A stretch of DNA of 64,000 bases from Gautieria morchelliformis (GCA_015179125.1 WHVA01000128.1:62001-126000); one strand, 5' to 3'. Shown: positions 1 to 12,846, counted from the first letter of the stretch. The notes: generated by a model from the letters alone, not told the origin. A program made the numbers and translations.

Positions 1-316
1 AATAAAAATATGATCGAGTCTGGAGTTGAAGAATGATCCCAAATGCGTGCGTGCGCACCTGGCAGACAGGCAGCCTGAGGTGACTGCGACATTTGAACAG
101 CGGAGCACCTAGGCTGAGGCCCGAAACTGACGTCGACAGCCTGGAGCTGCGCAGACAAGGGCAGAAGGGTAGACAGGCGCAATGTGCCAAACCAACGCCA
201 CCAGTCAGCCTGCCCTGAAAGAGTGTTCCACATTCGAAACTGATACTGATGCAGGCGACGGATGGCGTGGTAGAACAGACAGGTGGACAAGGTGGGCGAG
301 AGGCTACGCCTTGCAC

Positions 317-324
317 TATATATT
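317..324 (+). promoter_or_regulatory. TATA-like box of the PLL-like gene
   Basis: TATATATT lies 143 bp upstream of the first in-frame ATG. A probable leader exon follows, with an intron in the 5' UTR from 396 to 450 (GTGAGT...CGCAG, 55 bp). The spacing suits a fungal core promoter. No experimental support. Confidence 0.45.
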
Positions 325-466
325 AGAGGTATCAGCGCAGCGAAACAGTAGACTCGTTTTACCTCGAATCTGGGAGCTCCTCACTTATATTACATGTGAG
401 TGATGCTCTTACAGCGTTGAGTGCGCACGTAATTTTCTGACAGTTCGCAGCCAACATCCCCACTCG

Positions 467-1499
467 ATGTCCTCCCTGGCACCAGGCCGTATTAATGTCT
501 TTGGCCTTGGTACCGACCATGGTCTTTGGTGGAAGTACAAGGCCCCCACCGACGAAAAGGGTTGGACCGATTACCACGGTGGTGGGGGGAAATGGGTCCA
601 TGAACCAGTCACCGTGTCGCGCGTCCTCAATGAGATCAGCGTTTTCATGGTCGATGAAGCTGGGGCCCTGAAGCAATCAGATTTCGACCTGGTAAATATT
701 GGTGACCTAGGCCCATGGAAGGATCTCGGTGGGAAACTGAGCGGTCCACCTGCTATCGCTAAGCGTAAAGGAGGGATCCTCCACATTTTCCACATTGGTG
801 GCGACCACGCACTTCATCATAAAGCTTGGGACGGTGTGGTTTATACCCCGCGGACGGGCATGACAAGCTTGAAGGTGAATTCACCCACACGGCTACGGCA
901 GTTAGTACCGGACGCGACGACGTTTCCGTATTTGCTATTACCCTGGATAATCGGCTCTGTCATTACCAATGGAAGTCGAGCTCTGGCTGGGGTTCTGCAG
1001 AAACGTTGCCGGGTCACTGGGCCGACTCCCCCAAGGCTGTTTCAGATCAAGTCGGTTCAATGGATGTCTTTGGTCTCGACGCCGGAGGCAACGTCACCCA
1101 CGCCTTCTGCAGTGTGTTAATTTATTTGTATTTCTCTTTATGCGCTTGCTGATTGGATCACCAGGAAACGGAAAGGATTGGTCCCTTCAGAGGCTCTCGG
1201 GATCATTCCGGTCATTGGATGCTATATCGTTGGCGCCGGGATGTGTCGACTTCTTTGCGCTTGGAGATAGCAAGACTATATTTCACAGGACGCTGATAAA
1301 CGATTCCTGGCAGGAGTGGGAGGACTTGAAAGGCATGATGACGAAACCCCCGACGGCAGTCACCCATACTCCTGGCCATTTGGGGGTATTCTGTGTTGCG
1401 GAGAGTGGCGTGCTATTCTATAAGGTCAGAGATGAGAAAACAGGTGGCTGGGGAGAATGGATCGACCTGAAGGGGGTTATCATATCTCGAGTAGGATAG
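467..1499 (+). CDS. PLL-like (DUF346-type) beta-propeller lectin-like protein, apparent frameshift
   Basis: The protein is built of repeats of the type 'GR-(I/V)-(N/D/S)-VF-x-hydrophobic' followed by H/W-rich strands and 'W-x-x-L-x-G'. This is the pattern of PLL/fucose-binding bacterial and fungal beta-propellers (known family knowledge). Such propellers bind sugars and often act in recognition or defence; the ligand here is unknown. The model starts at the ATG at 467, directly in a repeat, after a likely 5'-UTR intron. A second intron at 1112-1164 (GTGTGT...CCAG, 53 bp) restores phase and ends with the stop at 1497-1499. Near 845-865 the repeat pattern jumps from one frame to another. One missing base would explain this, so the gene is either damaged or mis-assembled. 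There is no visible signal peptide. A decayed paralogue lies at 9050-9570 on the other side of the chitin synthase gene and keeps the same intron position. Confidence 0.7.
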
Positions 1500-2373
1500 C
1501 ATTCTGGTGTTGCCTAGTTTGACTTGCGCGTACCTCAGTGCGGCTATCCGCTCGCTCCCCGTGTTCCTCCGGAGGCAGGCTCCTCAGCCTCAAAGTGGGG
1601 TTGCCCCTAAGCTACCACGGCCCTGTTGCGGCCGACTCGACCGTCCCCAAAGCCCAAACTATGACAATCAACTGAATTGAAACCATCTCCAAGGCAACTC
1701 TCGTATGGCAGCCAGACACGGGGTTGACAGCATCCCCAGCGCCGCGAAAGAGTTGTGCGGCAGGCCCATGGGTCGCGAAATAATGACACATTGCTGACGG
1801 GCAACATCCCAGAACTCGGAGAACCAGACGTCTGCGTATAGTTATATATATATGTCAGTAATAGCAAGATACTATGCACGCACTTAGCAAGTCATCATGC
1901 ATCATGAACTGGCGCGTGGGATAGGACGAATGTAGTTACTACAGCAAGGGGCCGGTCATGGTACCAAGTGTTGGGCGACGCAGTTTGTACAGCTATACTA
2001 AATAGTTCCACAACAAAGCCGCCCTCATAGTGGAAGGAGTGAGTTTTCAAAAGGCCACCGCTCGGGTACTTACATATATATATATTACGTACCAGAGCTC
2101 TACTGTAGTAGCCTTCTGGACTATACTTATGCGGATTTTTCATTGAAGTCGAAATGTAGTTTTGCAAGGGATGTTCGGTGGACGTGATTTGCATGTACAA
2201 CGTTTATTGCATGCATGGCTCACATTCTAATCTGGTGGTAGTGACGAGATCACACGAATATGTCCGAAGGATGCAAAGGAGCGAAATAGTGCGTAGAAGA
2301 AGAGTCCATGAATAACTGCAGGAGAATCAAGAGAAACAATCCTATCGTCCGGGTGAGAGTATTATCCAAGCCA
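1500..2373. other. Intergenic region, nothing recognised
   Basis: This stretch lies between the 3' ends of two convergent genes. Short ORFs on both strands have no recognisable motif. TATATATATA-type runs occur near 1844-1851 and 2083-2093 without an assignable gene. Confidence 0.5.
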
Positions 2374-5300
2374 TCATGCATGACTGAGCAGCACCCGGTC
2401 AATCGTAGCGTTTATCGCCGCTTTGCGATTCGACAGGTCAACCCCAAATAAGTCTTCGAGTTTCCGACGAATTTCTCGTTTTGTGATCGTGTTGAGGTCC
2501 GCGTCGCGAAGAATTTCTTGCACGGTACGATCAATCTCCGCATCCGTGGGCTGACCGTCGCCGAAGTTTACGGCATCCGGACTTCGACTCTGCGGGATTG
2601 GCATGTCGAGATAATTGCTAACTGGACGTGATGGCGTAGGCTGATGAAGATAAGATGAGCCGATTGGCGTATTGCGACCTGAGGTATAGCCGCCACCTGT
2701 ATACATAGGGAGTTGTGAATTGGATGGGGCCGGCGAATAAGACCGGGAGTGTGCAGGTTCATAATAAGTCTCTCGGCCATAAATAGAGGCTGTGTGTGAT
2801 TCATATCCGTCTTTAACCTTCTGCGGTGGTACCCAAGACCCAATGCTATGATTCGACTCTTTGTCCCAAAGCTCATTTTCCTGAGGATCAAACTTTGATT
2901 GGTACTAGTGGAGATGAAAAAGGATTGAGACGTACATAATCGTTCCAGGACTTGAGAGGGATTGACCGAGGATCAAATTTGCCTTCATCCTACACAAAAG
3001 GATTTGACTCATAACGAAGCTGCATGAAAAGCATATAGACTTACGTGCACGATAAGCTTCTTTCCCTTTTCGCCAAGCACCACTCGGGTAGCACCCCATG
3101 AGAAGTCATCCATTTTCCAGAAAGAATACAGTGGAAGCAAGAACGAAAATGCCGGAATGGCCAGGATGTAGAAGAACATCCAGCCGATCATATCCCATTT
3201 TCGTCGGAAAATGAAAATGAGAGCTTGGAGACCATAAATTGCAGCAATCATAACCAGAGACAGCGTCGGAACCTGCTGGTGCTGCGCAACTACCAGATAG
3301 ACCAGGTAGACAATCTATAATGGCAATGTATGGTGACTGAGCCATAGATAAGAGACAAAGGCACTCACGTAAGCTACAGTCACAGGCTGGATGATAGTCG
3401 AAAGCAGATCGATAAACACGATGAACCTCATGGAAAAGCAGCAGAAGCCACACAACCGCTCGAGGAATACCAGTTCGGCCAAATTGTGAACAGTTGAGTT
3501 AATCCAACGCCGACGTTGTGAGAGCAAAATGTCCCAGCCTTCCGGGGCAACAGTTTGGGCCTTAGCATCTCGAACGAAGGTTGTCTTAAAGTTGGGGAAG
3601 TGTTTCAGAAGTAAGGTGGTGAGATACCGATCTTCGCCAAGATGTAGTAGGTTCTTGACGTGGAGGGTATCAACACGATTCTCAGAGTAATCCTGAATGA
3701 TCTGATTAGCGATGAAGAGCGGCTTGTGGGTGTCTGGTGTCCGGAGACGATACAGGGAGAAACAACCAGGTAAACAGGTGACTGAACCGAAAAGGCTTTC
3801 AAAGGCCTTCGCAAGATGGTGAGATATGAAGTATTCGTACACCTGTTTAGATGGCATCACCAATGAGCTCGGGTAACTATAAAGCCTGACATAACTAACC
3901 TGCATCATGGTAATGATAGACCGCTTCGAATTGGACAGTGAAGTCTCCCCACAGACAGCAATGACTTTCTTATCATGAATCAGGCTGATATTCAGAACGT
4001 CATCAGTCCCCATGGAAGAGTACACGGAAATGGACGAGAGACTTACGCAGACACCAAACGATTGAGAGACAGTGGCGAAACCGTCGTATCTGCATCGACA
4101 GTGAACAGATACTCATAGAATGTGGGGTTTACGCCGATGACGTTCTTGATCTGGTGATATATTTCTAATTCAAGAGGGTTCATTGGTGCATTAAAGTGAA
4201 CCTGTAAAGGGGGTAAAGACGAATGAGAGGGAATCCTGCGTAAGGACACTCACCTTGTTGAAAAAATGCATCAGAATCATCTGAGAGTCCCGCTTTCCTC
4301 GGTTTCCAGGACGTTGACGTTCGCTGGGCTTCCCGACTTTGACACAAACAAGATAGGGTACAACGTGGCCTGCGCATTCGTACAAACCAGAATACACTTT
4401 GCCCATGTTATGCTGCCTAGCCCCTTCCCCAAGAGACAGGAAGCTCAATGGTTCAGGATCAAGGTTCGGATCAGCACCCAGAATATCGAGGACGATACGT
4501 GGCGTAGGCCTGTCGTTACCAGAACCAACGATCATGCCGTCACAAATTATGAAAATAAGCTTCCGCTTGTCATCGTACTTGGACTTGGCAATCGAATCAA
4601 TGGTATTGCGCATCGACTCCTCGCCTTCGGTATAACAGGGAACTTGACAAACCACAAACTTGTCGTGATCTTCAGGAGCACGAGCCGTGCCAAAGTGCAG
4701 AGCAGCCAAAAACTTGAAACCAATGATGCTGACCATGATGACTGACAAGACGAGGAGAATGTATGTGGCGAAAAGACACTGAGGGTCGTTTCGGTGGTCA
4801 ACCTTTCCAATGGTGAATAGATTCCGGAGGCAAGTTTTCTGATCCTCGAGCACAGCTCGGTCAATATTCAATCCGTTCAAAATATTTGTGACATCTTTGC
4901 CGGCATTAAGCCGGAAAACGTCGATCACGGCCTGGTCCATGAAGTTGACGTCAATTCCGGCCGGCGCCTGTTGACCACCGGGGGCACGCAAGGCTGGTCC
5001 CTTGGTGATATAGTCCGAGACGTCGTAGACAAGATTGTTATATATCGCCGCAGCCTTCCCCTGGCTTGCCATGTTTTTAACTTCGTTGGGCTGGAAACCA
5101 AGGAACCCCGCACGATACAAGTACCGCATCTGGATCATTTGCTCGAAGTACCAGTCTGGACGTGAATCGTTTGTGGAGACCCGGAAGTCGTGGTATTGAG
5201 CGTTCGGGTCCGTGGTATTGGATGCATCCAGCACAACATAAGGATTGACGCTTCCGCTGACCCCATTGCAAAGAGCACTGACCTAGGGAAGCGTTAATTC

Positions 5301-8300
5301 GGGTAGGATACAGGCACTGGAGATAGCATCTTACCTGCACCGGGAAAATAGCATCCGCCGTAACACCAGCATATTTCATGATTGACTTGATTGGAATGAT
5401 GCTAATCGTGGTAAGGTGGGTGGCCGCGATACCATTCAAGTTGAAAACTTCGCCTCGGATAGATGTGAGTGCGTTGTTGGGATTATTCTGCAGAGAATGA
5501 GACTGCAGTTCACTGGTACTGAAGACGTGCTCTGTCGGGCAGATCACGACGCCGAGTACTGCAATCACGAAAATCATACAAGCGCATACGAACCAAATGA
5601 TGATGTTAATGGCCAGCTTCTCTCGCCATGCCTGACGGACGTCCAAACGTTTCATGCGGCCGACCCAGGAGATGCAGAAGGATGGACACCACCAAGTCAG
5701 CATCCACACAACAATAAGCCACCTGCGGCGTGCAGACGAGTCTCTGATCTCTTCAGCAACTTCGCCATTCATAATTTCGCCAGGAAGCGCTTCTTTATCT
5801 GCCAGCGGCTTCTTGTCTGCGTTCTGGAACATGTTACGCGACGGCGCATACGATTCAGTGCCAAAGTTGGAAGTTGACTCATCCCGGTGACTGGTGAACT
5901 GGCTGCGTCCATCATATTCCTCGCTGTGGAGCGACTTTCGTTCGTCGAATTCTTCGTTGTACGTACCCCACGCACGAAGGGGAGGCATTGGAAACGAGAG
6001 GTAATGCTTGGTTGGACTGGTTGAAACCATCTGCGTATGCGCCGCCTGGTGAAGACGGGCCTTCAGATCCCGGCGCTGAGTACGGCGCGTATGGATCAGC
6101 TGTGCCTCTTGGATCAAGGCCCGCTTCCGCTTCAGCGTCACGCATCCGGTTGCGCTTCATCTCTTCGACATCATTCGCTCGCAAATGATCCTCTAGCTTA
6201 TGGAAAGCGGCATGGGTAAGGAAAACCTACATGGACGATTGAGTGATACATCTTTGGGAAAACTTCGAATATCTTACCTTGTATTGACCAAGCACTATAT
6301 CCTGTTCGCCGAGACTGAGAGCTGTCCTCGCCTGTTCGATCTGCTCTGGGGGCGCACCCTCAGTGACGCCAAGGGCATTAATCTGGTCCTTATATCGGTC
6401 ACAGAACTCGTCAGGAGTCATGTTCGCCTCGAATACCACAGCAGATCGTTTGGCAATTTCCGGTATTCCACTGCTCCGCACCTGCGCTTTGACGCCGCGA
6501 CCCTCCAGCTGATTGGGCAGTTGGGCGTCGTTGGGGTTGATGCAGAAAACGTACCAGGGCTGCGTCTCGTCAAGCGTTTGGAAGAGAGTGTCAAGCGCGG
6601 AACAAAACTCTCCTGCGACACAAGGAATACCTCCTGTTTGCGGGTCAATCGCGTCATCGTCGCCGTCCTTGTCTTCCTCGCCCAGGGTGGGCATGCGCTT
6701 GACCGACTTCTTCCTGCGAGTGGAAGGTGCACGCATTGGCTTGATGGGCTGCTGCGCAGCCACGATGGTGTCTTCATGTCGTGGATGTGCCTGTGTCGCG
6801 ATGGCCTTCGTCGAGAACAAGCCTCTCACAAATGGATTACTCGACCCGGCAAGCTCAGACCCGGCGGCCATGGTCTGTGGGCCATCCGAGCTGCCTCCAC
6901 GAAGGAGGGATACAAAGTCGGGGTTCAAGGCATCGCTGTTGCGCTCGAGGAAATTCTCGGCCGAATATGTAACTGGGCCGTTGAAATGATTGACAGTGAA
7001 CGTGGGGAAACCTGACCGATCCATGGTGCCAACTTTGAACGACGAATGATTGCCCCATCGTTTAGCGAATGCTTCAACCATCGTATGGTCCGTCTTCTTT
7101 GGCTGCCGTCTTGCTTGATCGTCCATAATATGGATTAAGCCGCCTGGCTTATTGGTGATGAGCCGGACGCACTCGGCGTTATCAAAGTAGGGGAGCTGGG
7201 GTACCAATCTTGAGATACCCTCGGCGTTGTATTCATCTGTGTGGTTTTCGAACAATTGACGTTGGACCCAGTACTGGAGACGCTCGTTGGCAAAATTAAC
7301 GCAAAATTGGTCGAGGGAATTGGACCTGCTGGCGGATGAAGGAAGGTTCTGCGAGCCCGGAAGATCGAAGAGGCCTATGAAAGTGGTAAAGTCGTCACGG
7401 CAGAGACGCTGGTTGATGGATTCGTTGAGCCAGGCGAACAACAACGAATAAAGCGTCTTTGCAAGGTCGTCACGATTATCTGATGCTCCCTCCGGGTCGA
7501 GGAAGACTGTGCACAGCTCCTTCTTGACTAATTTGGTCTTGTAGCTCAAGACAGACTCCAGCGCGCTGGGCTGCACACCCAGAAAATCGGCAACGATTTG
7601 GAGGACGTCGAGATTGCGGACCACCGCCGCGTCCTCGTTGCGGTGTCGGTCGATAGTAAAATCGAGCTGACCAAGGTGGATTATGGCTGCTACAAGCTGA
7701 CACGTCTGGGCGACATGGCGCTTGCTGAGACCGACACTCTTCAGGGCCTGCTTAAGCTGCTCGAACCGCATACCATCGTCATCCCGGCCAAGGTTGTGAC
7801 GAGCGCCGTGCCCCAGGTACCGATATGAAACCTTGTCGAGTAACTTGAGATGTTGTCTCTCTTCCGGGCTCGCTCCGGCGACGAGGTAGTAGAATATGTG
7901 GAAGTTACGCTCGCCCGATAAAGCACCAGCAATCCGATTTCGCTCAAGATAGTAGTCCAAGGTCTTAACACCGCACAGTCGACCGCGGTCTGTGAACTGC
8001 AACTCGGTGTACTTGCCGAATCTCGACGCGTTGGGATTGAGGAGAGTGCGCGCGTTTCCAAAGCTCTCGATGACGAACTCAGCCGAAGGTAGCTGGGTAG
8101 AGAGCTTGGCGCCTTTTTTACCGGGGTTGCTGACGCTAAGTTCGAGGATTGCTTTGATCGCTAATCGACGGTTCTCCGACTTGCCACTGCTTGTCTCGCC
8201 ACTGTAGCGCTGCACATTAGAAGGTCTGCATTGCCAGCTAGAGGCAAAAGACGCACGTCATGACGATCGACTGATCCTGACCCGTCCGCCGCATGTGGTA

Positions 8301-8600
8301 GTAGGCATTGTTGGCTAACTGAAAGATGTGCGGCGCGGCCTGCACCTTTTCTCCAGAGGTATCACGGTACTCGGCGGCATACTTGAACATTAGGGAATCG
8401 GCATTGCTGGCGACGTATTTGTGGGGGTTGACTGCAACGAGGGCATGGGAACCTATGCTAGTGTAAATCTGGTCATTTAAAAAGCGTTCACGAAGGCATG
8501 AGACTATGATATCGTCCGATATTGGAGAGAGAGTAGCGAGATCTGTGGTATTTCCGAGCTGCTGGTGGCTCGGCGCACCGTATAAAGAGCCTCTGCTCAT
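2374..8600 (-). CDS. Chitin synthase with N-terminal myosin motor domain (class V/VI type)
   Basis: Polymerises UDP-GlcNAc into chitin at the plasma membrane. Ten exons: 8600-8257, 8201-6278, 6226-5335, 5282-4254, 4201-4047, 3984-3900, 3842-3369, 3314-3045, 2989-2936, 2880-2374; introns 51-62 bp. About 1,910 residues, usual for the family. Domain order: myosin head (residues about 1-780, P-loop GETSSGKS near 116, completed only when exon 2 starts at 8201), two membrane segments, a cytochrome-b5-like segment, the GT2 chitin synthase core with PCYTEGE and QRRRW (near 1585), further membrane segments, and a C-terminal DEK-type domain (from about 1850). The exons sum to 5,734 nt, one more than a multiple of three. 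The surplus base maps to exon 3 at about 5960-5990, where the frame shifts after 'LPLVSNASP' and resumes at 'TYNEEFDE'. Everything else is intact, so the gene is probably functional or mis-assembled by one base. The motor is known in this family to guide delivery to the hyphal tip. Confidence 0.95.
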
Positions 8601-9049
8601 GCTAGATCCGGAAGTGTCCTTGTTAATGTCGTGGGGTATCTAGAAGTGGAGAAAGATCCAAGTTCAACGATACACCCGTTGGAAGGATTGTGGTAAGGTC
8701 CAGCAGGTAGAGCGAGGAAATAGAAAAACAGAGAATGATTGTGAGAGCAAGAGCGACCCGCTGTGCTTCGGCAAGTGCGGCCAGAGCGTAAGGCCAGCGC
8801 AAGGCAACCTTATTTTGGCTCAGTTGGCGGAGATTGAATTCCTCCTAATCATCAATTCTTACAAACTCACGCCGAACCTGACACTTCATCATCTCCTGGG
8901 CCGACTTATATCCCTGATCAGAAATCTAAGTATGCTGCAGTGTATTTGCCGTGACCCGGATGACATCACACAGCAAAGAAGAGATGAACAACACGAAATA
9001 AGGCCAAAGGATAACCAAAGGTGTGCGTGCTTGGACCACGAGTCTATGA

Positions 9050-9570
9050 GTATTGTCCATAAGCCTACCGCTGTCTGCGCGGGGTCTGAGGTTTCAGTGT
9101 TTGCTGTGGATCCGTCACTCTCATTCGCATGGGCAATTAGGTTGGGCTAAGTTAGAAGCTATCAGGAAATTGGACGGAATGGCCGAAGACAGTCTCAGAC
9201 CTACTGGTCATATGGATGTATTTGGGGTTGATACCCAGGGCGACATAATTCATGTCCCCTTCTGTAAGTAATGCGTGTTCTTTCAGGGCGGGGTGCTGAT
9301 TCACTCGATCCGCACTACAGGCAATGGCTAGCATTCGGGCCCTTGAGGGCAACCACGGGAGGTCCCACGGCGTCAGCGCTGTCTGCCCGCAACCTGGAAG
9401 AATTGATGTATTCTATGTCCCACAGCGCAAAGCGTGTAAGAGGGGTCTGGCACGGTTGGGAGTCCGTTGGGGGCAACCCATCCGGTCAGTCAATATCCTG
9501 GAGCGGTGTCGTTTCCGGGCATGCGGGTACTGACAAGGGATATGTTCGAAACACAGGGACCCCGCAGTGA
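9050..9570 (+). pseudogene. Decayed PLL-like beta-propeller copy
   Basis: Three reading frames carry consecutive pieces of the same repeat pattern as the gene at 467-1499. They are 'PTAVCAGSEVSVFAVD', then 'GHMDVFGVDTQGDIIHV', then 'PGRIDVFYVPQ'. An intron-like segment at 9264-9320 (GTAAGT...CTACAG) falls after 'PF-C', the same place as the intron after 'AF-C' in the intact copy. The next exon meets a TAG where tryptophan is expected in the repeat. Frameshifts, the stop and the absence of an N-terminal start show it is not functional as one protein. It is best read as an old local duplicate of the upstream gene, now on the other side of the chitin synthase. Confidence 0.7.
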
Positions 9571-10268
9571 ACAGGGTAGACAGCCTCGATGGGTAGAATT
9601 CTGCATCATGGTTTTATAAGTGCTGTAACTACATGTCAAGGAATCCTACTGCTGATCGGCGTAGCGTACTCTTCATCAACGGTGTCAGCTGCCCATGAGT
9701 GAGGCATTGCTCACAATGCCGGAGACTGGTTTGACAGTGCCTCTGTGCCATGGAGATACTCTGGTGTGTGGCACGGAGGCGCTGATCGTATCCACATCTC
9801 GTCTCGCCCCAATTATGTAATGCGCGCAATGTAAGCTGGTGGCGCACTCGCCGTGCGTTCTGACGCTACCTCGTTGGTCTTGATTATACTGGCCGTACTT
9901 TCCACCGTCAAAATATTATCCTTCGTTCAAGTGTCCTTCGTTAGCGTCCTTATTATTACGTTTTCTGAGGCCAGGTGCAGTCTATTGAAGCGACGGCTAG
10001 ATAGTGGCGCCAGAGCGTCTTCGTTGTATTCAACTTTGTGTATACAGCTTCTGCCAAACCTTTCGTGCGCGACACACTCCATCTGTGTCGTTGCATGTCT
10101 CTCTAAAATGTTTCTTATTCTCGATCTTGCCTCTGGAGCTCGCGCACGCGGCGCAGGCCGCCCGAATACATGATATGATCAAAGGTCTGAGCCATTCTCC
10201 CGGTCGGCTAGCTGAGGTCTATCTACGGCCAAGGCGCTGCACAGTGGAGATGATACTACTGTAACCTC
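9571..10268. other. Intergenic region upstream of the GT90 gene
   Basis: No convincing gene. Faint PLL-like wording (G-x-W-H-G-G-A-D) near 9768-9800 suggests the pseudogene may extend further. Pyrimidine-rich stretches from about 9880 to 10130 could serve as promoter for the gene starting at 10269. Confidence 0.4.
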
Positions 10269-12473
10269 ATGTTCCCTACACGCTCCATCGTCTTCACCGT
10301 CCTCGTCCTCGTCACTCTACTCCAGATAGCCCGTTTTATTTCTTCCTCTTACGCGAATGGCTCGTCCGCTGGTCTACCCACCCTCTTCCGGTTAAGAAGT
10401 GGAACGTCCGCACATCCTATCCCAAACCTCATGAAAGATGCAGCCGCGAAATACCATGCCCTTCTTACTCGTCAAAGTCGCAGTCTCCGTGAGGCAGTCG
10501 CCGAGTACCGTCGTAGGTACAAGCGTGACCCCCCGAAAGGGTTTGACGACTGGTATGCCTTTGCGAAGGCCAACAAAGTCAAGATGATAGACGAGTACGA
10601 TGGTATGGCAGACGATCTTGCTCCCTTCTGGCATCTACCGGGAGAGGAGATTCGCAGAAGGGTTCTTCAGGTAAGCCCCACATTCTCTCATACATGGGTC
10701 TCTAATGTCTGAGGCGCGTGTATAGGTTGGACAGCTACCTTCTATTGATCTTGTCAGGCTTCGAAATGGCACAACTACCACTCTGAGAATGGATAAAGGT
10801 TTTCACGATGATGAGATTAAAGTGGCAAGTAAGGGTGGCCCCCGTGCACTAGGCTTCCGCGTTATGATCGCCAAGTTCCAGCACAAGGTGAGGCGGTGCG
10901 TACTACGCTACGGGCATATAATAAATACCAGTTATAGCTCCCGGACATGGATTTCCCCATAAACGCAAAGGCGGAAGGCCGCATCCTCGTTCCTTGGGAG
11001 CACAGAATGTTCCCAAACACGTCCCAACAAGATTCATCTGGTGCGCGAAGAAAGTAGAGTAGCTTTCTGGCATCTCACCCCTCTTTTAGGTGGCATTGAG
11101 AGTATGCTTGGCGGTGAATTCATACCAGATTGGCGTGGTGATGGGGACGTCTGGGAGTCGTATCGCCGAACCTGTGATCCGTCTTCGCAAGCTCGGCGCC
11201 TCTTTGGTTCCATTCGTGGACAAACTTCCCTCCCTCCATCGGCCCAGGTCGCTCACTCATATCTCAAGCGTATTGAGCGCGCCTCCTCGACTTCCGGCTT
11301 GTCGTCAGACTCGGGTTTCACGTTTGTAGAGCGGCCTGATGACGATTACGACTTCTGTTCCAACCCATGGGCGCGGTACATGCAGGGTAACTTCTTCAGC
11401 GACTGGCGTACCATCCCTGTGCTATACCCCGTTTTCTCTCCCGGCAAGGTGCGCGGCTTTGGGGACATCAAAGTTCCAAGTCACTATTATTACTCGTCCA
11501 CGGTGGAATATACGTATGGGTGGGACGAGGAAAATATGGTCGAACGTGATGTGGATGAGAGTGAGGTTCCATGGGAAGAGAAGTCCGATTTGATCTTCTG
11601 GAGAGGGTCCACTACAGGTGGTGGAAGCTCCCCATCAGGCTTCTTGACATCATACCAACGACATAGGTGCGTCCTGTTTAATATCTGATGTCTTCGTGCT
11701 CACTCTACCACTAGGTTCTTGGAGATGGCTACCACTCCGACCCACACGGCTCGTTCTGTCGTGTTCGCTGACCCACCTGGATCTAAGAACTATATAACAG
11801 CGGAGGTCCCCCTGAATGAGATGAATGAAGACATCATGGATACCGCCTTCACGAAGGCCGTTGGGTGTGACGAGTTTCCCGGGGGCTGCGAGGCTATGAT
11901 GGAGCACTATCGCTTTAGTAGCTCGGTACCTCTGGGGGAGCACTGGAAGCACAAGTACCTAGTCGACTTTGACGGAATGGGATATTCAGCCCGTGCCCTG
12001 GCCTTTTTGGCCTCGGAGAGCGTGCTGGTCAAGTCGACTGTGTACCGCGAGTTCTTCTCTGATTGGATACAGCCATGGTACGTATCATCTATGGTCCACA
12101 CTTGCCTAACCTAACTCCGGCCCAGGGTGCATTACATACCTCTATCACAATCATACAAGGAGATATACAATATCCACGCCTTCTTTTCGGGGCCCTCTGA
12201 GTCCATGCTTAGAGCAGCTAATTTGAGCGCACCTACTAGGGGCTCTCCAACGACCTCGTCCGAGGGCGACAAACTGTTACAAAAGATAGCAAAAGCCGGT
12301 CGAGAGTGGAAGCAGACCGTTGGACGCAAAGTAGATATGGAATGTGCGTTCTTCAATTGACTAGACCGATCACACGACCGACGCTTGTGCCCATAGCGTA
12401 TGTATACCGCTTGTGCCTCGAATACGCCCGGCTCTATGCAGATGACCGAGACGCGATGTCATACAAGTCGTGA
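10269..12473 (+). CDS. GT90 / CAP10-like glycosyltransferase, type II membrane protein
   Basis: Seven exons: 10269-10670, 10726-10887, 10938-11040, 11090-11666, 11715-12077, 12126-12343, 12397-12473. Introns are 48-55 bp and all phases agree, giving 633 residues. Residues about 5-25 form a signal anchor, placing the enzyme in the Golgi or ER lumen. The C-terminal half has the family signature: an 'LIFWRGSTTGG' block, then 'HKYLVDFDGMGYSAR', then 'S-x-VLVKS' and 'QPW-x-HYIP' (wording conserved in CAP10/GT90, the family of the Cryptococcus capsule gene CAP10 and of protein O-xylosyl/glucosyltransferases). Donor and acceptor sugars cannot be read from sequence; xylosyl transfer to mannan or GPI glycans is the analogy. 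A GT69 and an SGNH protein follow within 9 kb. Confidence 0.93.
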
Positions 12474-12846
12474 GCCGGCTGAGCTCCGCACCCTCGTTTT
12501 ACTTCTATCACCAGAACTGTTGTTATAACTATCGGACACTAGAGACACTAGACAGGGCTAGACTATCGTGTAATGATCCCGGCTATGTTTGCTTTGAACG
12601 TATGACTTGCAAGAACTTCGCATTACGTCTCTGTGCGGGGTGGCTACCGTGTGTTCGCGCCCCTCGTGTCCAGTGCCAGTGGCTTAGCGCCGGCCCCAGC
12701 GAAGAATCTTATGGCTCTTCCTTTCTTCCATCACCTCGCGGTTAATGCAAGGACGAGATCTCCCTATGAGGTTCCTCCCCTCTAAGATTGCGGTAACAAC
12801 TACTTAAGAGATCGATCGATGCTCCACCTCTTATATTCGGCCAGTT
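12474..12846. other. Short intergenic region
   Basis: Lies between two genes on the same strand. An ORF at 12470-12745 has no recognisable motif and is not supported as a gene. 'CTTATATTCGG' near 12830 is a weak TATA-like element close to the next ATG. Confidence 0.4.

Noticed and set aside
182-403. ORF upstream of the PLL-like gene as its first coding exon
   Set aside because: It spans the TATA-like box and has no propeller text; the leader exon plus 5'-UTR intron explains the region better.
5960-5990. A micro-intron to explain the chitin synthase frame change
   Set aside because: GTGCGT and GTACGT words are present, but no acceptor at a plausible distance restores the frame; fungal introns below about 40 bp are rare.
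6200-7015. A 271-codon plus-strand ORF
   Set aside because: It lies antisense to the well-supported myosin-motor exon of the chitin synthase and has no family motif.
8202-8215. Extending exon 2 of the chitin synthase upstream to the acceptor at 8216
   Set aside because: It breaks phase with exon 1; only the acceptor giving '[11 protein letters not shown]' keeps the P-loop and frame.
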